17,725 nt of DNA, taken from NCBI GenBank assembly GCA_002389265.1, contig DGOD01000154.1, positions 35,330-53,054 on the forward strand, in the 5' to 3' direction. Source of the stretch: Gammaproteobacteria bacterium UBA4475. Lineage in GTDB: Bacteria > Pseudomonadota > Gammaproteobacteria > Pseudomonadales > Azotimanducaceae. A model generated the notes under the pieces. It was not told where the DNA came from and did no database searches. It saw only the letters and a list, made by a program, of their open reading frames with translations. Positions 7,702-15,785 of the stretch are shown here, piece after piece. Made by a program: the position numbers and the translations under genes. Positions within the stretch are counted from its first letter, which is position 1. Each line of letters opens with the position of its first letter.

Positions 7702-7724
7702 CCGGCTTTTTGAGCACCGGTTTT
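7701..7724 (+). terminator. Weak terminator-like hairpin after the HtrA gene
   Basis: ACCGG (7701-7705) pairs with CCGGT (7717-7721) across an 11-base loop and is followed by TTT. It overlaps the last base of the HtrA stop codon. The stem is only five base pairs, so termination would be inefficient at best. Confidence 0.25.
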
Positions 7725-7887
7725 AGCATCAGTTGGCATGACGACACTGCGAGCCAAACTGTGTCGCAGATATTTTTCACACCCAAAAATCCCAGATGAT
7801 CCTCGCGCTGAAAGCGATACTACTGAACTTGAGTTGATGTTCCCGCTGCGACCAACCAATTCTGCAGATCCCGGAGCGCTTTACTTT

Positions 7888-8502
7888 ATGAGCCACACGA
7901 TTCCAAAAGTCGTCACAACCGTGCTGTTGCTGTTAGCACTGGGTTGCGCTCAGCAACCGCCGTTACCACCCACCGAGCCCATCAGCAATCAACAGGAAAA
8001 ACTGCTGGCAAGGCCACCCAGTGGCTGGCAGATTACTTACCAACTCAATACCCAGAGCACACGTATTGTGGACTACCTGCCACCGGGTGTCGCTGAGGCT
8101 GATTGGCAGACCAAAATTTCCCTCGAGTCTCACCAAACTCTGACTGACCTTGATCCCATCGAGGCACTGATCTCAGAGGTGGCTAAGGTTCGAGAAACCT
8201 GCAGCTCTGTCCAAGATTTCAATCTGTTCTCGGGTTTGGAAAACAACTACCGAACCTCTACACGCCTGCTAATGTGCAGCAATAATAGCGATACCAATCA
8301 GGGTGAGATCAGCATGCTGAAGGTGATTCAAGGTAACGATTACCTTTATATTATTCATCTAATTAAACGCATCCCGCCGTTTGAGACGAGCGAGCCCAGC
8401 ATGACCTCAGCAGAAATTGCCGAATGGTCTACTTATCTGCGTAACATCAGCGTCTGCGACCCAAGCCACACGGCTCATGCCTGTCCGGCAGCAGCACCGT
8501 AA
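7888..8502 (+). CDS. Predicted lipoprotein of unknown function
   Basis: The frame is open from an ATG at 7738, but I place the start at the ATG at 7888 because the protein then begins with a lipoprotein signal: MSHTIPK, a hydrophobic stretch and ALGC with the lipidated Cys at residue 20. GGAG at 7873-7876 serves as a distant ribosome-binding site. The mature part, about 185 residues, has a Pro-rich linker (QQPPLPPTEP) and then a globular domain that includes SGWQITYQLNTQ. Cysteines lie in the middle and near the C-terminus and could form disulfides. I do not recognise the family. It is expected in the inner leaflet of the outer membrane or the periplasmic face of the inner membrane. The preceding 186 bases hold no gene. 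Confidence 0.6.
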   Translation: MSHTIPKVVTTVLLLLALGCAQQPPLPPTEPISNQQEKLLARPPSGWQITYQLNTQSTRIVDYLPPGVAEADWQTKISLESHQTLTDLDPIEALISEVAKVRETCSSVQDFNLFSGLENNYRTSTRLLMCSNNSDTNQGEISMLKVIQGNDYLYIIHLIKRIPPFETSEPSMTSAEIAEWSTYLRNISVCDPSHTAHACPAAAP

Positions 8503-8631
8503 CCAACTCTGCATGTCGCACAAATTTAAGACCAACCTGCGTCAACGACCTACAGCTACCCCAGACATAGCGTCTACCAAGGACATGACTGTTTCTCTAA
8601 CTTGACACCTCTTTCGCTGTGTAACAAGACC

Positions 8632-9462
8632 ATGCTCTCACGCTTAATGCGCGTTACCTTCGGGCTGTTCCCAGGTCGGTGTATTCTTTGCCAGGCCAGC
8701 ACAGCGAGAGCCCTGGATTTGTGTATCCACTGCGAAACAGACTTGCCGATGATTCCTTTTCCCTGTCAACGTTGCGGCCAACAAATTCCTCAACGGGCCG
8801 CCGCAGGACTTTCTGACGACAGCAGGGTGTGCGGTCAATGCCTCATCAAACCGCCGCCCTACGTGCGAAGTTTTAGCGCCTTCGCCTACACTCAACCGAT
8901 CAATCAGCTCATCGCTGAATTCAAGAATCGACATCAGTTGCTGGTGGGCAGAGTTCTGGCCATGGTTTTAGCCAGGCGTTACTACCATCAGGACGATGTG
9001 TGGCGGCTAAACACACCCATCACACGAGAACCTATCAAACCGCGTTTAGCGACCCGCCTAAAAACCTCTATCAAAGCCGAGCCTGGCAGCCGCCCCTTGC
9101 CCGACCTGCTAATCCCCATCCCGCTGCACCCCACGCGTCTGAAATTTCGAGGTTTCAACCAAGCCCATGAAATTGCCGATGCCATTAATGCACTGACCGG
9201 CATTGCCATTGACGACCAGCTTTGTCAGCGAATCACTGAGTCCCCACCCCAGAAAGGCTTGTCGGCCGCAGCGCGCCGGCGAAATATCAAACAGGCATTC
9301 CAGCTGACCCGTAAGCTACAGGGCGAACGCTTAGCCCTGGTTGACGATGTGCTGACCACCGGTGCCACGGTATCAGAACTCACCAGGTCAGCCTTAAATG
9401 CCGGCGCTGGCTCGGTAGAGATCATTACCCTGGCCAGAACGCCCAAATCCAGATACTTTTAA
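8632..9462 (+). CDS. ComF/GntX family protein (phosphoribosyltransferase-like, zinc-finger)
   Basis: A cytoplasmic protein of 276 residues related to ComF of Bacillus and GntX of E. coli, a family tied to DNA uptake and use. The N-terminal region has paired cysteines at 17/20, 31/34, 45/48 and 67/70, which probably bind zinc. The C-terminal half has the PRPP-binding signature LALVDDVLTTGATV (234-247) and IPIPLHPTRL...RGFNQ. Relative to GntX it carries an extra segment of about 35 residues, rich in Arg, Lys and Pro, at roughly 118-154. The frame could begin at a TTG at 8602, but the ATG at 8632 fits family N-termini better; no strong ribosome-binding site is visible. The 129 bases upstream show nothing else. 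The exact biochemical activity of this family is not settled. Confidence 0.9.
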   Translation: MLSRLMRVTFGLFPGRCILCQASTARALDLCIHCETDLPMIPFPCQRCGQQIPQRAAAGLSDDSRVCGQCLIKPPPYVRSFSAFAYTQPINQLIAEFKNRHQLLVGRVLAMVLARRYYHQDDVWRLNTPITREPIKPRLATRLKTSIKAEPGSRPLPDLLIPIPLHPTRLKFRGFNQAHEIADAINALTGIAIDDQLCQRITESPPQKGLSAAARRRNIKQAFQLTRKLQGERLALVDDVLTTGATVSELTRSALNAGAGSVEIITLARTPKSRYF

Positions 9463-9538
9463 AAACCCTCAAGGTCTTTCCTGGCCTGTGCTAAACTTAA
9501 CGTTTTCAAGTGCTTAACGCAGACCGGGTCAATACATT

Positions 9539-10387
9539 ATGGAATGGGCAGACTTCAACCTTCGCCAGGACTTTATCTCAGGCCATCAGCCTTCGGCTAA
9601 CTCTGAGCGCAGCTTTCACATCGTGATCTCCGACGACGAACTATTGTCCATCGACAATGGCGAACCTTGGCGTCCGTTGGATCAAGATGAATGGCGATGG
9701 CTAGGTCTTACCGCGGTCGCAGAACATTGTCTTGGCGAGGTGGGCGGCATACCTGTGTTTGCCACCGAGGTCGAGCCCGGGTCGGACGAACCCGAAGGCT
9801 ACAGCTTCCGCACACTCTGGTCCTTTCTGGGCCGGACTGAACAGTCGGCATTTTATCTGCTGGGACGCGCCCGGCAGATTGTTGAATGGCATAATAATCA
9901 TCAATTTTGCGGGCAGTGCGGCCAGCCCACGCACTCAACTGATTTCGATCGTTCGCGTCAATGCGCGCCTTGTAAACAAATGTTCTACCCAAGATTGTCC
10001 CCCTCGATCATTGTTCTGGTGACTCGCGGCGAAGAGCTGTTACTCGCTCGTAATGCCAATGCTCGTGGCGATTTTTACTCGACGCTGGCAGGCTTTATCG
10101 AACCTGGCGAGTCCATCGAGGAGGCGGTTCATCGCGAGGTCTTCGAGGAGGTTGGTATCCGCATCAAGAACCTCAAATACTTCAACAGTCAATCTTGGCC
10201 TTTCCCCAATTCATTAATGCTCGGTTTCCATGCTGAGTATGACAGTGGCGAGTTCGTCTTGCAGGAGAGTGAAATCGCCGATGCTCAGTGGTTCCACCAC
10301 ACGAACCTGCCCAGCAAACCGGCAATGGTATCCATTTCCGGCTGGTTGATTAACGATTACGTGGAACGTCTCCAGGGCAAGGTTTGA
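9539..10387 (+). CDS. nudC: NADH pyrophosphatase / NAD-RNA decapping Nudix hydrolase
   Basis: A 282-residue NudC. The family hydrolyses NADH to NMNH and AMP and removes NAD caps from RNA 5' ends. An N-terminal domain is followed by a zinc ribbon (Cys124, 127, 142, 145) and the Nudix box at 185-207 (GF, EPGES, then REVFEEVGI). After it comes the NADH-specific array at 217-225, which reads SQSWPFPNS; the usual form is SQPWPFPxS, so the third position has changed from Pro to Ser. Length and domain order are normal. It starts 76 bases after the ComF gene and ends 17 bases before the modA ATG, so it is probably the first gene of the molybdate operon. The ribosome-binding site is weak. Confidence 0.95.
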   Translation: MEWADFNLRQDFISGHQPSANSERSFHIVISDDELLSIDNGEPWRPLDQDEWRWLGLTAVAEHCLGEVGGIPVFATEVEPGSDEPEGYSFRTLWSFLGRTEQSAFYLLGRARQIVEWHNNHQFCGQCGQPTHSTDFDRSRQCAPCKQMFYPRLSPSIIVLVTRGEELLLARNANARGDFYSTLAGFIEPGESIEEAVHREVFEEVGIRIKNLKYFNSQSWPFPNSLMLGFHAEYDSGEFVLQESEIADAQWFHHTNLPSKPAMVSISGWLINDYVERLQGKV

Positions 10388-10404
10388 CAGTGGCCGGGGC
10401 CGCG

Positions 10405-11172
10405 ATGAACGATCCCTTGAACTCTTTGAGAAACTATTTTGTTCGCGTGCCCATCGGCGTATTGCTGTTCGCGTGCATCGCGGCCTTGTTCAGCGCCACG
10501 AGCGAAGCAACCCCATTGCGGGTAGCCGTGGCCGCGAATTTCAAATCGACGCTGATCACTCTGACAGAGACTTACGTTGACCAGGAAATAGATATCATTG
10601 CCGGGTCTACCGGGATGCTTTACTCACAAATCCGTAATGGTGCGCCATTCGACATATTCCTTGCCGCCGACAGTCTGCATCCACGGTTACTCGAACAGGC
10701 CAACTTTGCAGAGCCAGGCTCACGCTTTACCTACGCTATCGGCCAGCTTGTCTTCTGGATGCCGAAGCACAAAGAGACTGTTAGCCAATCCATGTTCCTG
10801 GCGTTCGATGCGGCCATCGCCGTCGCCAACCCAAAACTCGCGCCTTATGGCCAGGCAGCGATGGCTTTGATCGATAAGTTTAAACCCGAACACAAGGCGT
10901 TAATTTACGGTAACAACGTCAATCAGACCTTTCAATTTGTTGACAGCGGCAACGTGGCGGCTGGATTCATCTCTCTGGCCCAAGTGAAGGATCGCAGCCC
11001 ACCCACGAGTTGGTGGCTGGTACCCATGAGCGAATATCCTATGATTGAACAGCAAGCAATTGTCTTGAAAAATCATCATCCCGGGGCAGAACACTTTGCC
11101 AGGTTTCTGCAGTCCGAGTTGGCGCGTCGCAGTATCACTGATGCGGGCTATCTTACCTCAGTGGGACCTTAA
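10405..11172 (+). CDS. modA: Molybdate ABC transporter, periplasmic substrate-binding protein
   Basis: A 255-residue binding protein that captures molybdate (or tungstate) in the periplasm and delivers it to ModBC. A signal peptide covers about residues 1-35 and ends SEA before TPLRVAVAANF. Family motifs are AANF (43-46), GSTG (67-70) with YSQIRNGAPFDIFLAAD, and later AEPGSRFTYAIGQLVFW. AANF and GSTG are where anion-binding residues lie in related ModA proteins. The frame is open from a TTG at 10384 overlapping nudC, with a GTG at 10390, but the ATG at 10405 follows GGGG at about seven bases and gives a normal signal peptide. No ModE-like operator is visible just upstream. It overlaps the start of modB. 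Confidence 0.92.
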   Translation: MNDPLNSLRNYFVRVPIGVLLFACIAALFSATSEATPLRVAVAANFKSTLITLTETYVDQEIDIIAGSTGMLYSQIRNGAPFDIFLAADSLHPRLLEQANFAEPGSRFTYAIGQLVFWMPKHKETVSQSMFLAFDAAIAVANPKLAPYGQAAMALIDKFKPEHKALIYGNNVNQTFQFVDSGNVAAGFISLAQVKDRSPPTSWWLVPMSEYPMIEQQAIVLKNHHPGAEHFARFLQSELARRSITDAGYLTSVGP

Positions 11173-11863
11173 CTTGCTGTCGCAACCTGATATAACCGCG
11201 ATATTAATCACGCTGCAGCTAGCACTCACTTCTACTGTGCTACTAATTTTTCTGGGAACACCCGTTGCTTGGTGGCTGGCCCGGTCTCGTGGCGTAGCTA
11301 AAATTATCATTGAGCCCATCATCGCCTTGCCCATTGTTCTGCCGCCAACAGTGTTGGGGTTTTACTTGCTCCTCGCGTTTGCACCAGACGGTATCATCGG
11401 TCAATGGTGGCTACTGGCCACCGGTAAGGGCCTGGCCTTTACCTTCAGCGCTCTCGTGATTGGCTCGATAATCTACTCTCTGCCTTTTTATGTTCAGCCT
11501 CTGCAGGTGGCGTTCGAAAATATTGAGCAATCATTGCTAGATGCTGCAGCCACACTCGGCGCAACCCCACTGGATCGTTTTTTGTCGGTTGTCGCACCCC
11601 TTTCCAGCCGGGGCTTTATTACCGCCATCTGTCTTGCGTTTGCCCACACTATCGGTGAATTCGGCATTATCCTGATGATTGGCGGCAATATTCCAGGCGA
11701 GACCCGCGTACTGTCCATCGCCCTGTTTGATCACGTTGAATCAATGGAGTATCGCCAGGCCCATGTCCTGGCACTGGGTTTGCTGGCGTTTTCATTTACC
11801 CTGTTGACCCTGGTCTATACGCTAAACCGACGTTGGCAAATGCGCTTCACGAGTCAGAGCTAA
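11141..11863 (+). CDS. modB: Molybdate ABC transporter permease
   Basis: A 240-residue inner-membrane permease with about five or six transmembrane helices, which forms the molybdate channel with ModC. The coupling EAA-type loop reads DAAATLGATPLDRF (134 onward) and is followed by IGEFGIILMIGGNIPGETRV, typical of ModB. The first helix begins near DITAILITLQLA. The start is uncertain: the open frame has Met codons at 11096 and 11141, and a TTG at 11174 just after the modA stop. I chose 11141, which overlaps modA by 32 bases and gives a normal ModB length. The overlap suggests translational coupling to modA. Confidence 0.93.
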   Translation: MRAILPQWDLNLLSQPDITAILITLQLALTSTVLLIFLGTPVAWWLARSRGVAKIIIEPIIALPIVLPPTVLGFYLLLAFAPDGIIGQWWLLATGKGLAFTFSALVIGSIIYSLPFYVQPLQVAFENIEQSLLDAAATLGATPLDRFLSVVAPLSSRGFITAICLAFAHTIGEFGIILMIGGNIPGETRVLSIALFDHVESMEYRQAHVLALGLLAFSFTLLTLVYTLNRRWQMRFTSQS

Positions 11864-11865
11864 GC

Positions 11866-12975
11866 ATGCAAATAACTGCCCAAATCCATTTGACCCGTGC
11901 CTCTGGTTTTACGCTGGCAGTAGATCTGACTGTCAAACCAACGGGCGTTACCGCGTTATACGGTCCCTCTGGCTCTGGAAAGAGCACTGTACTGCGCCTG
12001 CTGGCTGGGCTAGAGCACACCAAACCCAGCGACCAGATTTTGATCAGCAGTGATGCCAAAATTTGGCACGATGAAAAGCAATTCATTTCGCCGCACCTCC
12101 GTGATATTGGTTATGTATTTCAGCAGCCACAATTATTTCCACATCTCTCGGTTCGACGCAACCTCGAATACGCGATCAAAAGACGCCGAGGCAACCACGA
12201 TTTAACCCTACAACAGGTCAGTGGTTGGCTTGGCATTAATCACCTACTGGATGCGCGCCCAACCAGTTTGTCTGGTGGCGAGGCACAACGGGTCGCCATT
12301 GCCAGAGTTTTACTCAGCGGTGCCCGCTGCCTATTGATGGACGAGCCGCTGGGGGCCATTGACTACGCTGCCCGACTGCAGATTTTGCCTTATATCGATG
12401 GTCTGCGACGGGTGCTCGACATTCCCATTGTTTATGTCAGTCATGCACTGGATGAAATCACTTATTTGGCGGACGAAGTCTATATGCTGGACCAAGGTCG
12501 AGTCATCGCCAGCGGGCGGATTTTTGATCTGGCGTCCTCTCTGACCCTCAATAGTCACGAGGGCGATGCTGTGGCCGCGGTGATAGAAGGTGTCGTCGAT
12601 ACCCATGACCCTGATTACGGACTCAGTCGCTTAACACTCGGCAGCCAGTCAATCTATGTTAGTCTGTGCAGTCAGCCGCCAGGCACAAAAGTCAGATTGC
12701 GCATCCCCGCTCGGGACGTCAGTTTGACCCTGCAGGCACCCTTACAGACCAGTATACTCAACGTTCTCACGGGGGTCGTTAGTGACATTGAAACCGCCTC
12801 TGCAAAGCCCAGCCTACTGGTGAAAATTAAAATAGAAGATCACTATATTCTGAGTCGAATTACTCGAAAATCTTTGGCTCAACTTGAACTCAGTCCTGGC
12901 AAAGCGGTCTTTATACAAATCAAAACTGTTGCCTTACTCACCGATCCGACTCAACAGGTATCCTTACTCTCATGA
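11866..12975 (+). CDS. modC: Molybdate ABC transporter ATP-binding protein
   Basis: A 369-residue cytoplasmic ATPase that powers molybdate import. Walker A GPSGSGKST is at residues 33-41, followed by the Q-loop FQQPQLFPHLS, signature LSGGEAQRVAIARVL, Walker B CLLMDEPLGAID and the switch histidine in YVSHALDE. A C-terminal regulatory domain of the MOP/TOBE type, known to bind molybdate in ModC, follows from about residue 290. The ATG at 11866 lies two bases after the modB stop; a longer frame from 11833 would only add residues with no family match. Its stop overlaps the srkA start as ATGA, indicating coupled translation. Everything expected for function is present. Confidence 0.95.
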   Translation: MQITAQIHLTRASGFTLAVDLTVKPTGVTALYGPSGSGKSTVLRLLAGLEHTKPSDQILISSDAKIWHDEKQFISPHLRDIGYVFQQPQLFPHLSVRRNLEYAIKRRRGNHDLTLQQVSGWLGINHLLDARPTSLSGGEAQRVAIARVLLSGARCLLMDEPLGAIDYAARLQILPYIDGLRRVLDIPIVYVSHALDEITYLADEVYMLDQGRVIASGRIFDLASSLTLNSHEGDAVAAVIEGVVDTHDPDYGLSRLTLGSQSIYVSLCSQPPGTKVRLRIPARDVSLTLQAPLQTSILNVLTGVVSDIETASAKPSLLVKIKIEDHYILSRITRKSLAQLELSPGKAVFIQIKTVALLTDPTQQVSLLS

Positions 12976-13961
12976 GCATAAGCTCACACCCATTTACAAA
13001 CTTGACGCCCGACGTCGTCATGGATGCGGTCGAAAGCGTTGGCTATCGCTGTGATGCCCGCATTTTGCAGCTCAACAGCTACGAAAATCGGGTCTACCAG
13101 ATTGGTATTGAGGATGGCGAGCCGGTGATCGGCAAATTCTATCGTCCCGACCGCTGGACCGACAAGCAGATACTGGAGGAACACACATTCACCCAGGAAC
13201 TCTTCGACAATGAAGTCTCAGCAGTCGCGCCCTTGGTGATAGCTAATGAGTCCACTCTGGCTGAATTCGCGAACTTCAGGTTTGCACTATATCCCCGTCG
13301 CGGTGGGCGCGCGCCCGCATTAGATAGCCTCGATAATCTGGAGATTCTGGGCCGTCATGTTGCGCGCATTCACGCGATTGGTGGCGAGCAAACGTTCGAG
13401 CTAAGACCCAACATTTCGGTGCAAGATTATGGTCATGCTTCCCGCTCATTCCTCATTGAAAACGATTTTATTCCCGCCGAATTACGCCCTGCTTATGACT
13501 CAGTCACCGAGTTCCTACTGAAGGAACTAGATGACATTTTCGAATCAACGCCCTACATGTCGATTCGACTCCACGGCGACTGTCATATGGGCAATGTATT
13601 GTGGCGAGACGAAATGCCGCACTTTGTCGATTTTGACGATGCCAGGAATGGTCCGGCGATACAGGATCTGTGGATGATGTTGTCTGGCGAGCGTGAAGAC
13701 CAGCAACAACAGGTGATGCGCATCATCCGGGGATACCGCGACTTCTGTCATTTTAACCCAGCACAGTTGCGTCTGATCGAACCCCTCAGAACCTTACGCA
13801 TGATGTATCATGCAGCCTGGATCGCGCGACGTTGGGACGACCCGGCATTTCCCATGGCGTTTACGTTCTTCAATACCGAACGCTACTGGTCCGAACATAT
13901 TCTAGAGCTGCGGGAACAATGGTCAAAACTCTCTGAACCCACGCTGCAACTGTTTGATTAA
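12972..13961 (+). CDS. srkA: Stress response kinase A (YihE/RdoA family Ser/Thr kinase)
   Basis: A 329-residue cytoplasmic protein kinase of the APH/choline-kinase fold. In E. coli SrkA protects cells under envelope and oxidative stress by opposing MazE-MazF-dependent death. Seen here: the N-terminal lobe with LNSYENRVYQIGIEDG and the ATP-lysine segment VIGKFYRP, catalytic LHGDCHMGN (from residue 200; Asp203, Asn208) and the metal-binding VDFDDARNGPAIQDLW (Asp220). Length matches the family. The start codon shares four bases with the modC stop. In E. coli srkA sits next to dsbA; here it is the last gene of a nudC-mod run, so it may be expressed with molybdate uptake genes. Only 34 bases separate it from the convergent acyltransferase gene. 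Confidence 0.95.
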   Translation: MSISSHPFTNLTPDVVMDAVESVGYRCDARILQLNSYENRVYQIGIEDGEPVIGKFYRPDRWTDKQILEEHTFTQELFDNEVSAVAPLVIANESTLAEFANFRFALYPRRGGRAPALDSLDNLEILGRHVARIHAIGGEQTFELRPNISVQDYGHASRSFLIENDFIPAELRPAYDSVTEFLLKELDDIFESTPYMSIRLHGDCHMGNVLWRDEMPHFVDFDDARNGPAIQDLWMMLSGEREDQQQQVMRIIRGYRDFCHFNPAQLRLIEPLRTLRMMYHAAWIARRWDDPAFPMAFTFFNTERYWSEHILELREQWSKLSEPTLQLFD

Positions 13962-13995
13962 CGCCAGACGTGGCCACCGGGCAGCGACAACAGAC

Positions 13996-15183
13996 TCAGG
14001 CAGGCGCTATATTGGCGGCGCCGTGCCGAACCTTATTGACCACAGGGTTGGCATACATTTGCAGCCACTCTCGTCGGCACTCCACCGGACACTGCTCAAA
14101 TCGGCTCACCAACGTCGCAGCATCTTTGAAGTTAGCAAGATGCGCCACCTGACGCCAGACAGTTTTATACTCGTCGAGTCCACTATCTACTGAGCCCTCG
14201 TCGCTCGTTAGCGCCAGTTGCTCCAACGCCCAGTAGTTAATCGGATAGAGCTGTAAACCATCAAGTATTTGCCTGTCAATTTCCGCAGCGACCTGTTCCG
14301 GTATTTCGAACTGGCCGGTCAGGGCATGGCCAAACCGCAAGGTCACCCTACCCTTGAAGTCACCCAGCCCCTTCACCAAATTCAGCAGGTCTTCTCCAGG
14401 CACCTTCTTGTAACTCCCCTGAGTCGCAATGCTGTGGAGTTCTTGAGCCTTCAGCACATCGCACGGGTCGAACTCATAGGCGATAGCAACTGGCACTATG
14501 TTCAAGTCACGAATAACGTCAGTTAGCCCTCTCTTGCGCTCCGCCAGCACCAGCATTTTGACCACTGCCGGATCAGTCAGATCAACGCCGTTCTTCGCCC
14601 GCCCTTCACTCTGTGCGATCCAGACTGAATTATGGCTATTAATTGATTCATGCAGGTATTGAGAAGATTGCAGTAACGCGGCATAGACCTTCTTGGCACC
14701 GATTTCAGATCGGCGGATAAAGAAACTTTTGTTGAGCTTCATTAAATCCGTCGCAAATTTTCGCTGAACCAAATTATCGCCTACTGCAATTCTCACAGTA
14801 TCGCGGCCCACCAGATACAACGCGTAGTCCAGCAACATGGAATCACCAGCGATATCTCGGTGATTGCCCACATACAAATAAGCCTGATTCGGATCGAGGT
14901 GCTCCAGGCCTTCGCTGTGAAAGCTGGTCATGGTCTCTTTGACCAATTTTTTTGCCGTGAGAGCCACAGCCAACTGAAAATCTCTAATGTTATGAATTTT
15001 GCGCAGCTGCCAGGTCAGCGTTAGCCTAACGAGCTGCCGAGTCAATCCAGGCAAAAGCCCATACGCAAACCTCAACCTGAATTTTGCCAGAAAGCTCAAA
15101 AAGTCCTGATCCTTCAGCAGGCTTTTCAGTACCTGCTCGACCTCATCATCATGGTAGGGTCGGATATCTTCAAAATCGGGCAT
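13996..15183 (-). CDS. Glycerophospholipid acyltransferase (LPLAT/PlsC superfamily)
   Basis: A 395-residue acyltransferase, probably membrane-associated, that would transfer an acyl chain to a lysophospholipid or glycerol-phosphate acceptor. The catalytic block is VGNHRDIAGDSMLLD (His108, Asp110, Asp114), followed by LNKSFFIRRS and WIAQSEGRAKNG (EGRAK at 193-197), in the order expected for blocks I to III. The spacing His-x5-Asp differs from the usual HX4D of PlsB and PlsC. From memory, a related set of proteins, common in Bacteroidetes and some Proteobacteria, has HRDIVLDS in the same place. No signal peptide or strong transmembrane helix is obvious. The ATG at 15183 lacks a clear ribosome-binding site. 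A TACAAT on the minus strand at 15203-15198 could be its -10 box. The acceptor is unknown. Confidence 0.8.
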   Translation of the reverse strand: MPDFEDIRPYHDDEVEQVLKSLLKDQDFLSFLAKFRLRFAYGLLPGLTRQLVRLTLTWQLRKIHNIRDFQLAVALTAKKLVKETMTSFHSEGLEHLDPNQAYLYVGNHRDIAGDSMLLDYALYLVGRDTVRIAVGDNLVQRKFATDLMKLNKSFFIRRSEIGAKKVYAALLQSSQYLHESINSHNSVWIAQSEGRAKNGVDLTDPAVVKMLVLAERKRGLTDVIRDLNIVPVAIAYEFDPCDVLKAQELHSIATQGSYKKVPGEDLLNLVKGLGDFKGRVTLRFGHALTGQFEIPEQVAAEIDRQILDGLQLYPINYWALEQLALTSDEGSVDSGLDEYKTVWRQVAHLANFKDAATLVSRFEQCPVECRREWLQMYANPVVNKVRHGAANIAPA

Positions 15184-15194
15184 AACGTCGCTAA

Positions 15195-15223
15195 TTCATT
15201 GTATTGAGATGTTGCGATATAGT
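15195..15223 (+). promoter_or_regulatory. Candidate promoter for the GNAT gene
   Basis: TATAGT (15218-15223) matches five of six -10 positions. Seventeen bases upstream is TTCATT (15195-15200), a poor -35. Transcription would begin near 15230, just before the first Met codons of the acetyltransferase. It lies in the short divergent gap with the acyltransferase and overlaps that gene's possible -10 box. Confidence 0.3.
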
Positions 15224-15263
15224 ACTTGGTTTCCCGCGAATGGTTTATTATTTCGTCATGCAT

Positions 15264-15785
15264 ATGATAAAAAGTTCCACCGCAAACGCTGTTCGCCATG
15301 CAAATGAGGCCGACCTAGCTTCGCTCACGCGGATCTACAACCATTACGTGTTGAACACTGCCATCACCTTTGATTTGGAGCCATTTACTGTGGCGACTAG
15401 ACGCCCTTGGTTTGATCAATTCGACCCAGCGTCAACTCACCAGTGCCTCGTATTAGAGGTCAATCAACAGGTTGTCGGCTATGCCAGCAGCGCTGCGTTC
15501 AGACCTAAAGCAGCCTACGACACCTCAGTGGAATGCAGTATCTATCTTGATCCCCAAGCCAGCGGTCAAGGTTATGGCAAGATGTTGTATGGAGAATTGT
15601 TTCGAAACCTCAACCAGCACGACCTGCATCGGTGTTATGGCATCATCACCTTGCCCAATCTCCAGAGCCTGGCCCTACACAAGTCTTTCGATTTTTCCGA
15701 GGTCGCTCGGCTGAACGAGGTGGGCCGCAAATTTGGTCAGTATTGGGACACCCTGTGGGTTGAAAAAACCTTAGGCTCAGTCTAA
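15264..15785 (+). CDS. GNAT N-acetyltransferase, phosphinothricin acetyltransferase-like
   Basis: A 173-residue cytoplasmic acetyl-CoA-dependent N-acetyltransferase. It opens with VRHANEADLASLTRIYNHYVL, shortened here as VRHANEADL and IYNHYV, the typical start of the PAT/YncA subgroup. The CoA pyrophosphate-binding loop is QASGQGYGK (98-106), and the C-terminal part has LHKSFDFSEVARL and VGRKFGQYWDTLWVEK, also typical. Relatives acetylate phosphinothricin, methionine sulfoximine or sulfone; the substrate here is inferred only. Met codons at 15240, 15258 and 15264 are all possible starts and none has a good ribosome-binding site; 15264 matches family N-termini best. Its last nine bases overlap the convergent permease gene. 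Confidence 0.85.
   Translation: MIKSSTANAVRHANEADLASLTRIYNHYVLNTAITFDLEPFTVATRRPWFDQFDPASTHQCLVLEVNQQVVGYASSAAFRPKAAYDTSVECSIYLDPQASGQGYGKMLYGELFRNLNQHDLHRCYGIITLPNLQSLALHKSFDFSEVARLNEVGRKFGQYWDTLWVEKTLGSV

Noticed and set aside
7738..7887. The 50-codon N-terminal extension of the lipoprotein frame as real coding sequence
   Set aside because: It would place the lipoprotein signal in the interior of the protein, and no ribosome-binding site precedes the ATG at 7738.
8602..8637. Perfect TTGACA (8602-8607) as a promoter for the ComF gene
   Set aside because: No acceptable -10 hexamer lies 15-19 bases downstream; the closest (TAACAA) is at 14 bases.
10340..10405. A ModE operator in front of modA
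   Set aside because: No palindrome with TATATA- or TAACG-type half-sites is present; the region is nudC coding sequence.
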